Origin: Bacteroidales bacterium
GTDB lineage: Bacteria; Bacteroidota; Bacteroidia; Bacteroidales; F082
Reading direction: 5' to 3'
DNA length: 5,111 bases
Assembly: GCA_900771045.1 (NCBI GenBank)
Contig: CAAGMM010000166.1
Coordinates: 1 to 5,111 of the forward strand
Under the pieces are notes generated by a model. It saw only the letters and a list, made by a program, of their open reading frames with translations, was not told where the DNA came from and did no database searches. The translations under genes and the position numbers were made by a program. Shown one piece after another: positions 1 to 5,111 of the stretch; within the stretch, counting starts at the first letter, position 1, and the number at the start of each line of letters is the position of its first letter.

Positions 1-42
1 TAGGGCTTTCCGTTTTTCGTTTTGGACGATTGGACCTTAATT

Positions 43-70
43 CGGAATGCGGAATGCGGAATGCGGAATT
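43..70. repeat. Tandem heptamer array, CGGAATG x4
   Basis: Four head-to-tail 7-bp units start at 43, 50, 57 and 64. The first three are exactly CGGAATG and the fourth is CGGAATT. The array lies in intergenic DNA. It resembles the short tandemly repeated heptamers found between genes in several bacterial groups. I see no coding role. Confidence 0.9.
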
Positions 71-103
71 TCCCTAAATACGTGAATATCGTAAGCAGCC
101 CAT

Positions 104-152
104 GGCTCAAGGCTCAAGGCTCAAGGCTCAAGGCTCACTGCTCACAGCTCAT
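104..152. repeat. Tandem heptamer array, GGCTCAA x4 plus three decayed units
   Basis: Seven consecutive 7-bp units are visible. Units at 104, 111, 118 and 125 are exactly GGCTCAA; then follow GGCTCAC (132), TGCTCAC (139) and AGCTCAT (146). A possible degenerate unit, AGCCCAT, precedes the array at 97-103. Copies become less alike toward the 3' side, as expected if slippage recently amplified the 5' side. The unit is unrelated to the CGGAATG array 33 bp upstream, but the period is the same. Confidence 0.9.
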
Positions 153-202
153 CGCCCTAAAATTTTCCTCAAAAAAATGTGCCCTCTTTGAACAAAAATG
201 TG

Positions 203-210
203 TAACTTTG
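203..210 (+). promoter_or_regulatory. Candidate Bacteroidota promoter, -7 box of guaA
   Basis: TAACTTTG matches the Bacteroidota primary sigma factor -7 consensus TAnnTTTG. No clean -33 TTTG lies at the usual spacing: a TTTG at 187-190 is too close, and TGTG at 178-181 is a weak match at 21 bp. Transcription would begin at roughly 215-220, giving a guaA leader of about 55 nt, too short for a purine riboswitch. It lies about 50 bp downstream of the heptamer array. Confidence 0.6.
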
Positions 211-272
211 CAATTGGGAAGGGTTGGTAGAGTCCGCCTTCATTGTGTTTGCAAGTCAATTTTTTACGAGAT

Positions 273-1847
273 ATGAAAGAAACTATACTCATCGTCGATT
301 TCGGCTCCCAGGTGACGCAGCTCATAGGCCGCCGCCTGCGCGAAATCAATGTCTATTGCGAGATACATCCGTTTAACAAACTGCCTGAGATAACGCCTGA
401 CGTTAAAGGCGTCGTCTTAAGCGGCAGCCCTTGTTCGGTCAGAAACGAGAACGCGCCGTTCATCGACCTTCAAAATATCCGCGGACGACTTCCGATCCTC
501 GGAATCTGTTACGGCGCACAGTTTATGGCGCAACATTTCGGCGGCTTGGTCGAATCGACGCTCACACGCGAATATGGGCGTTCCATGCTGAATGTGACGG
601 ACGAAAAATGTCCTCTTTTCAAAGGCGTTTCCAAACGCAGCGAGGTGTGGATGTCGCACGGTGACACGATAGTGGGAATCCCCGGCGGCGCGAAGGTCAT
701 TGCGAGTACCGACGAGGTCGAGAATGCCGCATACCGTTTCACAAACGAGGAGACTTACGCCGTGCAGTTCCATCCGGAAGTCTTTCACACCGCCGAAGGC
801 GCTAAAATGATTGCGAATTTCGCCTTTGAGATATGCGGCTGCAGCGGAAATTGGACCCCCGACTCGTTCGTCGAGACGACGATAGCCGCGCTTCGCGAGA
901 AAATCGGCAGCGACCACGTCATCTGCGGACTCTCCGGCGGCGTTGACAGTTCTGTGGCAGCCGTCCTCCTTAACAAGGCCATCGGCGACAGGCTTCACTG
1001 CATCTTCGTCGATAACGGACTCCTGCGCCTCAACGAGTTTGAAAGCGTTATGGAGTCGTATAAAGGCCTCGGCCTCAACGTCGTCGGCGTCAATGCCGGA
1101 AAGCTTTTCTTAGACCGACTCGCCGGCGTCTCCGACCCTGAAAGGAAACGTAAAATCATCGGCGCGTTGTTCACTGAGGTCTTCGAGGCGGAGGCGAAGA
1201 AGGTACAAGGCGCCAAATGGCTCGCCCAAGGCACGATCTATCCCGACGTCATCGAAAGCGCGGGCGTTAACGGCACAAGCGTGAAGATAAAGTCACACCA
1301 CAACGTCGGCGGACTGCCTGAAAAGATGAACCTCAAGGTTGTCGAACCCTTACGCGCACTCTTCAAAGACGAAGTCCGCCGCGTCGGACGCGCCCTCGGA
1401 ATGCCGCGCGAACTCATTGCGAGGCATCCTTTCCCGGGACCGAGCCTCGCCATACGCGTCATCGGAGAGGTTACGGAAGAGAAACTGAGAATACTGCGCG
1501 AAGCCGACGACATCTTCATTTCAAGTATGAAGAACTGGAAATGCGAACTGCCGAGCGCGTCATATCCTGATGAGACTGCCGACAACCTGTACGACAGCAT
1601 CTGGCAGGCGGGGGCAATACTTCTTCCAATCAAAACCGTCGGCGTGATGGGGGATGAGAGGACATACGAGTTCACCATCGCACTGCGCGCCGTCATATCG
1701 ACAGACGGAATGACCGCCGACTGGGTCCGCCTCCCTTACGATTTCCTCGCGAAAGTGTCGAACGACGTCATTAACAAAGTCAAAGGCGTGAACAGAGTGT
1801 GTTACGACGTCTCGTCAAAACCGCCGGCGACAATCGAGTGGGAGTAG
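273..1847 (+). CDS. guaA: GMP synthase [glutamine-hydrolysing]
   Basis: The product converts XMP, ATP and glutamine to GMP in the cytoplasm, the last step of de novo guanine nucleotide synthesis. The 524-residue protein has the full family layout. The N-terminal class I glutamine amidotransferase carries the nucleophile Cys79 in GICYGAQ and the His167/Glu169 pair in AVQFHPEV. The ATP-pyrophosphatase domain has the SGGVDSS loop at 221-227. The C-terminal dimerisation domain contains [11 protein letters not shown] (385-395) and ends in the diagnostic KPPATIEWE. The start at 273 ([13 protein letters not shown]) matches the family N-terminus; a TTG at 243 would add ten residues foreign to it. No Shine-Dalgarno is seen, as is usual in Bacteroidota. 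From memory of Bacteroides homologues, there are about 12 extra residues around 421-436, and Ser391 replaces the usual Gly. It is probably monocistronic, and the following glycan genes appear functionally unrelated. Confidence 0.97.
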   Translation: MKETILIVDFGSQVTQLIGRRLREINVYCEIHPFNKLPEITPDVKGVVLSGSPCSVRNENAPFIDLQNIRGRLPILGICYGAQFMAQHFGGLVESTLTREYGRSMLNVTDEKCPLFKGVSKRSEVWMSHGDTIVGIPGGAKVIASTDEVENAAYRFTNEETYAVQFHPEVFHTAEGAKMIANFAFEICGCSGNWTPDSFVETTIAALREKIGSDHVICGLSGGVDSSVAAVLLNKAIGDRLHCIFVDNGLLRLNEFESVMESYKGLGLNVVGVNAGKLFLDRLAGVSDPERKRKIIGALFTEVFEAEAKKVQGAKWLAQGTIYPDVIESAGVNGTSVKIKSHHNVGGLPEKMNLKVVEPLRALFKDEVRRVGRALGMPRELIARHPFPGPSLAIRVIGEVTEEKLRILREADDIFISSMKNWKCELPSASYPDETADNLYDSIWQAGAILLPIKTVGVMGDERTYEFTIALRAVISTDGMTADWVRLPYDFLAKVSNDVINKVKGVNRVCYDVSSKPPATIEWE

Positions 1848-1892
1848 TATTCACCAGAATTTGTCTTTTCCCGATTCGGGCTGACTCTGATT

Positions 1893-1951
1893 GGCGCTTT
1901 GTTATTTCATAAAAAATGAAGAGCCGATTTTTATAAAAATTTTTTTTTTTT
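1893..1951 (+). terminator. Weak candidate terminator after guaA
   Basis: A TTCAT/ATGAA stem (1906-1910 with 1916-1920, loop AAAAA) is loosely closed by GGC (1893-1895) with GCC (1923-1925). It is followed by a perfect AT palindrome (1927-1940) and a run of twelve T (1940-1951). The order of stem then T-run suits intrinsic termination, but the stem is AT-rich and internally unpaired over about ten bases. The T-run may equally belong to the downstream promoter. A separate small palindrome, CCCGATTCGGG, lies at 1870-1880 without a following T-run. Confidence 0.35.
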
Positions 1952-1963
1952 CAATAAACGTTG

Positions 1964-1971
1964 TATCTTTG
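1964..1971 (+). promoter_or_regulatory. Candidate Bacteroidota promoter, -7 box of the glycan operon
   Basis: TATCTTTG fits the TAnnTTTG -7 consensus exactly. The expected -33 area falls in or just beside a run of twelve T (1940-1951), so no distinct TTTG can be named. Initiation near 1976-1979 would give a leader of about 125 nt before the dehydrogenase start. It is the only promoter-like site seen before the three-gene set that follows. Confidence 0.65.
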
Positions 1972-1975
1972 TAGT

Positions 1976-2101
1976 CGGAACGTGTTGAAAACGGTCTTCG
2001 ATTTCGAAGCCGACGTCGTGTACGGCCTATCGGGTGGATTAATGGGTCCTATGCCTCCTGAAAGGTTGAGATATGGATAATAGGACCTACTTGAAATTGT
2101 G
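1976..2101 (+). promoter_or_regulatory. Structured 5' leader RNA with a probable pseudoknot
   Basis: Hand folding gives two elements. A hairpin at 1992-2012 has eight pairs (CTTCG/CGAAG closed by CGG/CCG), one bulged T and an ATTT loop. Downstream, bases 2027-2037 pair with 2054-2064 (nine pairs including one G-U, two single mismatches). The loop of that stem contains GGTCCTAT (2045-2052), which is perfectly complementary to ATAGGACC (2080-2087) and extends to 2043/2089 with one G-U pair. The two stems interleave with a one-base junction (2053), which is H-type pseudoknot topology. The element ends 12 nt before the start codon at 2102, a position suited to controlling translation. I do not recognise a known riboswitch class. 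Short overlapping frames also lie in this leader. Exact ends are inferred from the promoter. Confidence 0.55.
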
Positions 2102-3082
2102 ATGTCAATGGATAAAAAAAAGATAGTTTTCATAGGAAGTGGCGCGATTGCGACGGCTGTGGGAGATGTGCTTGCGGCCACGGGTCGTTATGAAGTCGTG
2201 CTTCTCTCCATCGAAGAGTCGGTGGTGAACTCCGTGAACTCCGAGCATTTCAATTATGATTATTTTCCGTACTGCCGCCTTGATGAAAAACTTCGCGCCT
2301 CGTCGGATAAAGACGAACTCCGTAGTGCCGACTTCATCTTTATCGCTATACCTTCGACCGCTGTACACGGTTACTTCAGCGCAAATAAGGACTTTTTTAA
2401 CGAAAAAGCCGTCATCGTAAATCTCTCCAAAGGGTTCGGACAATGCGGACAAATTATCCCAGATTGTTTGAAATCGTTGATACACAATACTCTTGTTTCG
2501 CTTAAGGGTCCGTCTTTCGCACGCGAGATAATCAAACGGCAGGTAACCGGTCTGACAGCTGCTTCAACTGATGTTGAGGCCCGCGACAAGGTTTGCGCCC
2601 TTTTTGACGGCACGAATATCAGCACGGATTTCTCAGATGACATTACCGGCGTCGAACTTTCGAGCATTTTGAAGAATATCTACGCTATCGCCGTCGGTAT
2701 CGTGGATGCGAATTTCGAGTCGGCAAACCTCCGCTCAATGTTTATCTCACGCTGTATCAATGAGATGAGGCAGTTGGTACTCATCTTCGGCGGAAAGGAG
2801 TACACTGTGTTTAACTACTGCGGCTTCGGCGACTTCACCCTGACGGCACTACACGATATGAGCCGCAACCGCACCCTCGGCCTTCTGATCGGAAAAGGCT
2901 TCTTCACCGCCGGAATCTCTGAAAAAGTGGTCTTGGAAGGTCGTATGGCCGTCGATGTCTTTTATGAAAAAATCAAAGATAAAGGGCTGAATGTCAAAGA
3001 GTTCTTGATTCTGAACGAACTGTATCACATCATCAACGACAGCGACTACAAAATCAAGAAGTTTCTTAAGAAAGTTCTGTAA
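2102..3082 (+). CDS. GpsA-like NAD(P)-dependent glycerol-3-phosphate dehydrogenase, divergent
   Basis: The family reduces dihydroxyacetone phosphate to sn-glycerol 3-phosphate in the cytoplasm. The 326-residue protein has an N-terminal Rossmann segment, IVFIGSGAIATAV (8-20), where typical GpsA has a GxGxWGTA motif, so the dinucleotide loop is atypical. The catalytic set known from glycerol-3-phosphate dehydrogenases can be aligned by eye: Lys110 (LSKG), Lys191-Asn192 (LKN), Asp244 and Thr248 (GFGDFTLT), and Arg255-Asn256 (SRNR). GPSFAREI (136-143) is also typical. Length is normal and I see no frameshift. Starts at GTG 2099, ATG 2102 and ATG 2108 are all possible; I chose 2102, and none has a Shine-Dalgarno. 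It is the first gene after a structured leader and 24 nt before a flippase, which suggests a glycan-building role, such as glycerol phosphate supply, rather than the housekeeping phospholipid enzyme. Another keto-phosphate or sugar substrate is possible. Confidence 0.8.
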   Translation: MSMDKKKIVFIGSGAIATAVGDVLAATGRYEVVLLSIEESVVNSVNSEHFNYDYFPYCRLDEKLRASSDKDELRSADFIFIAIPSTAVHGYFSANKDFFNEKAVIVNLSKGFGQCGQIIPDCLKSLIHNTLVSLKGPSFAREIIKRQVTGLTAASTDVEARDKVCALFDGTNISTDFSDDITGVELSSILKNIYAIAVGIVDANFESANLRSMFISRCINEMRQLVLIFGGKEYTVFNYCGFGDFTLTALHDMSRNRTLGLLIGKGFFTAGISEKVVLEGRMAVDVFYEKIKDKGLNVKEFLILNELYHIINDSDYKIKKFLKKVL

Positions 3083-3106
3083 CAAACGAATTAAAGTAAA
3101 GACGAT

Positions 3107-4636
3107 ATGGGGGTTGTCGCGAGACAGAGCGTTAAAGGCACACTGACGACTTACATTGGCGTCTGTATCGGCTTTGTCACGACGTTTTTCATTGTCACTG
3201 AGTTCCTTACGGTGGAAGAAGTCGGTCTCGCCAAAGTCCTTGTCGATTCGTCAATACTTCTGTCGGGGCTGGCGCAACTCGGGACGAACACGTCAGCGAT
3301 ACGTTTTTATCCTTTCTTCAAGGATTCCGAAAGGCACGATAACGGCTTCTTCGGCTGGACGATAGTCATCCCGTTGGTGGGCTTTCTGATTTTCGGCGCA
3401 CTTTTCCTGCTTTTCCAACAGCCTTTGAGCGTCCATTTTTCCAAGGAATCGCCTCTTTTCGTGAACTATATGTACTTCGTCTTGCCGATGTCGTTTTTCA
3501 TGCTCTATCTGACGGTTTTCGAGACGAACTCAAACCTGCTGTTGCGAATCGTGGTGCCGAAGTTTATCCGCGAAGTCGGCATCCGGCTGATGACGATGGC
3601 GGCGTATCTTCTTTATGCCTTCGCCGTCGTTGACCTCGACGGAATGGTGCTGTGCCTGTGCGGAACTTATTTAGCGGCAACGCTTTGCAATGTCGCTTAC
3701 CTCTTCTTCCTGAGACGCGTTTCGTTCAAGATAAATCTTTCGTTTATCAAGCCTCAGCTTCGCCGCGACTTCCTTTTATACACCTTGTTTCTCGTGGTCT
3801 CATCGTTGACGACCGTAATCGCGCCTCTGCTTAACACTTTCTTCATCTCTATAAAAATGGGGCTCGCCTTTACCGGCATATACACGATAGCGCAATACAT
3901 CGCTAATATGATTGAAATTCCGTACCGCTCACTCGGTGCAATATCACGCCCGCATATCTCACAATCATTGAAAGACAATGATTTAGAAGGCGTTGAAATA
4001 CTTTCTAAAAGCGTCTCGCTGCACCAGTTCCTCGCCTCGGCCTTCGTCTTTTTCCTGATTTGGATAAACATCGACGCCTTTTACGCCGTCCTGCCAAACG
4101 GTTCGACATACGAAAACGGCAAATGGGTGTTCTTTATACTCGCTTTGTGCAAAATTCTAAACTCGTCCCTGACTATTGATACGACGATTTTGAGCTATTC
4201 CAAATATTATTATTGGTCGTTGCTTTTCACCGCAACACTCACCGTGTCGGCTATATGGTTGAATATCAGGCTGATACCGCAGTGGGGAATGGTCGGGGCG
4301 GCGTTGGCCTCGCTTGTCGCATACGTTGTCTATTTTACACTTGTCGTCTCTTTTGTGAAATGGAGAATCGGTGTGGGCGTATTGTCGATTTCAATGCTTA
4401 AAACATTGATAATCATTGCTATTCTGTTTATTTGTAATGATTTTGCCGTTGTTCTTTCCGATGGATGGATCGCCGGAATGTTTAAAAACGACATCGTCGG
4501 TATCATCTTCGATTCGGCGGTGCGAACTGTTTTTGTCGGTGTTGTCGGCTTCGTCGCAGTTTATTTCTGGAAAGTGTCGCCATACGTCAATGACTTTGTT
4601 AATAAATTGATTTTCAAAACAAAATGTAAAAAATGA
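3107..4636 (+). CDS. Wzx-type oligosaccharide/polysaccharide flippase (MOP superfamily)
   Basis: This is an inner-membrane protein of 509 residues with about 14 predicted hydrophobic helices, near residues 12-30, 45-60, 82-104, 119-139, 157-175, 178-202, 220-240, 255-270, 305-325, 340-362, 368-388, 396-418, 427-450 and 470-488. The N-terminus (RQSVKGTLTTYIGVCIGF) and segments such as SGLAQLGTN (53-61) and IEIPYRSLGAIS (269-280) resemble, from memory, the flippase family common in Bacteroidales polysaccharide loci. Such proteins turn undecaprenyl-diphosphate-linked glycan units from the cytoplasmic to the periplasmic face. The lysine-rich C-terminus is expected to be cytoplasmic. The start at 3107 follows an A-rich stretch without a Shine-Dalgarno. 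The gene follows the dehydrogenase by 24 nt and its stop overlaps the next start (ATGA), so the three are very likely one transcript. The substrate glycan cannot be read from sequence. Confidence 0.9.
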   Translation: MGVVARQSVKGTLTTYIGVCIGFVTTFFIVTEFLTVEEVGLAKVLVDSSILLSGLAQLGTNTSAIRFYPFFKDSERHDNGFFGWTIVIPLVGFLIFGALFLLFQQPLSVHFSKESPLFVNYMYFVLPMSFFMLYLTVFETNSNLLLRIVVPKFIREVGIRLMTMAAYLLYAFAVVDLDGMVLCLCGTYLAATLCNVAYLFFLRRVSFKINLSFIKPQLRRDFLLYTLFLVVSSLTTVIAPLLNTFFISIKMGLAFTGIYTIAQYIANMIEIPYRSLGAISRPHISQSLKDNDLEGVEILSKSVSLHQFLASAFVFFLIWINIDAFYAVLPNGSTYENGKWVFFILALCKILNSSLTIDTTILSYSKYYYWSLLFTATLTVSAIWLNIRLIPQWGMVGAALASLVAYVVYFTLVVSFVKWRIGVGVLSISMLKTLIIIAILFICNDFAVVLSDGWIAGMFKNDIVGIIFDSAVRTVFVGVVGFVAVYFWKVSPYVNDFVNKLIFKTKCKK

Positions 4637-5111
4637 AAAAGATAATATCATTGGCAACGAGGCTGTTACCACGGCAGACGCTGATTCGGATGAGTTACGT
4701 CGTTATGCCGTTGTTGAGGCCTTTTTACCACGGAAACAATGTGGAATGTCCGGTTTGCGGGAAAAGGTTTCGTGAGTTTTTGCCCTACGGTTATGGCGAG
4801 GCTGCCGAAAACAGAATGTGCCCGAACTGCCTTTCTTTGGAACGTCACCGCCTTTTGTGGCTTTTCCTTGAGAAAAAGACGGATTTCTTCACGGCAAACC
4901 TCAAGGTGCTTCATTTTGCGCCTGAACAACCGTTCCTCAAACGCTTCAAAAGCCTTGAAAATCTTGATTATACGACAGCCGACATTGATTCTCCCATCGC
5001 TGATTTGAAACTTGACGTTACGGCGATTGATATGCCTGACAACAGTTTCGACGTCGTGATTTGCAATCATGTCCTCGAACACGTCTCTGATGCGGGAAAG
5101 GCGTTTTCGGA
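4633..5111 (+). CDS. Zinc-ribbon SAM-dependent methyltransferase, 3' truncated by window
   Basis: The frame is open to the window edge, giving 159 codons. The start overlaps the flippase stop as ATGA, implying translational coupling; later ATGs at 4690 and 4705 are less likely. Residues 1-35 are basic and hydrophobic and may associate with the membrane. A zinc-ribbon-like set follows: Cys39 and Cys42 (CPVC) with Cys63 and Cys66 (CPNC), then LSLERHRLLW (67-76). A class I methyltransferase fold begins at KVLHFAPEQ (91-99), where the usual glycine-rich SAM loop is replaced. An acidic residue sits in TADID (115-119), and FDVVICNHVLEHV (139-151) matches motif IV and the region after it. Similar proteins are, as I recall, common beside flippases in Bacteroidales glycan loci. 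Likely targets are a sugar, lipid-linked intermediate or aglycone; the sequence does not decide. The rest of the catalytic domain lies outside the window. Confidence 0.85.
   Translation, partial: MKKIISLATRLLPRQTLIRMSYVVMPLLRPFYHGNNVECPVCGKRFREFLPYGYGEAAENRMCPNCLSLERHRLLWLFLEKKTDFFTANLKVLHFAPEQPFLKRFKSLENLDYTTADIDSPIADLKLDVTAIDMPDNSFDVVICNHVLEHVSDAGKAFS

Larger units (their letters stand above)
1..272. other. Non-coding region upstream of guaA
   Basis: This stretch contains no credible gene. The only forward frame across it (22-276) would translate tandem repeats into low-complexity sequence and has no family resemblance. The region holds a short direct repeat (TTGGAC at 22-27 and 30-35), two heptamer arrays (43-70 and 104-152), an A-rich stretch, and a promoter-like box at 203-210. 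The gene upstream of the window is not visible, so I cannot say whether bases 1-40 are its 3' untranslated region. Confidence 0.75.

Noticed and set aside
243..272. TTG at 243 as an earlier guaA start
   Set aside because: It adds ten residues not seen in GMP synthases; ATG 273 begins the standard [14 protein letters not shown]-terminus.
210..272. Purine riboswitch before guaA
   Set aside because: Only about 55 nt lie between the presumed transcript start and ATG, with no three-way junction visible.
22..276. 84-codon forward frame over the heptamer arrays
   Set aside because: It translates tandem repeats, runs past the promoter into guaA and resembles no family.
417..998. Long minus-strand frame inside guaA (193 codons), and another at 1238-1696
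   Set aside because: Both are shadows of a well-supported GC-rich coding gene, with no recognisable family motifs.
2054..2059. CCTCCT, identical to the 16S anti-Shine-Dalgarno core, as a ribosome decoy
   Set aside because: A hexamer match is expected by chance, Bacteroidota rely little on this pairing, and these bases are better explained as a pseudoknot arm.
2043..2089. Invertible promoter flanked by inverted repeats, as in Bacteroides capsule loci
   Set aside because: The arms are only 8-10 bp, the promoter box lies outside them, and no recombinase gene is in view.
2031..2095. TPP riboswitch, prompted by GGTTGAGAT and GGATAAT
   Set aside because: The order and spacing of the conserved TPP elements are absent, and the following genes have no link to thiamine.
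1951..2181. Minus-strand frame of 76 codons across the leader
   Set aside because: It runs antisense through the promoter, the leader and the dehydrogenase start. Its resemblance to the forward leader frame (SGG, GP, PP and an acidic-Arg pair on both strands) is explained by the imperfect palindrome that makes pseudoknot stem 1.

Overview
The window looks like Bacteroidota, most likely the order Bacteroidales. Both candidate promoters carry a TAnnTTTG -7 box (203-210 and 1964-1971), no gene start has a convincing Shine-Dalgarno sequence, and the GuaA, flippase and methyltransferase proteins resemble Bacteroidales families that I know from memory. All genes lie on the + strand.

Bases 1-272 are non-coding. 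They hold two adjacent but unrelated arrays of 7-bp tandem repeats, then a promoter for guaA (273-1847), which encodes GMP synthase (glutamine-hydrolysing) with all catalytic motifs. After guaA come an AT-rich hairpin and T-run (weak terminator candidate) and a second promoter, which opens a leader of about 125 nt. By hand folding this leader forms a hairpin (1992-2012) followed by what looks like an H-type pseudoknot (2027-2089) that ends 12 nt before the next start codon. It also contains short overlapping reading frames.

The leader precedes a tight three-gene set that reads as the start of a surface-glycan operon. First is a divergent GpsA-like glycerol-3-phosphate dehydrogenase (2102-3082). 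Next, 24 nt later, is a 14-helix Wzx-type flippase (3107-4636). Last is a zinc-ribbon plus SAM-methyltransferase protein (4633 to the window end, truncated), which overlaps the flippase by ATGA. The inferred scheme is that the dehydrogenase supplies a glycerol-phosphate-type building block, the flippase moves lipid-linked glycan across the inner membrane, and the methyltransferase modifies the glycan or an intermediate. Glycosyltransferases and polymerase would be expected beyond the window.

The most interesting part is the leader RNA at 1972-2101. I cannot match it to a named riboswitch. I made no database comparison; family statements come from memory and base pairing was done by eye.
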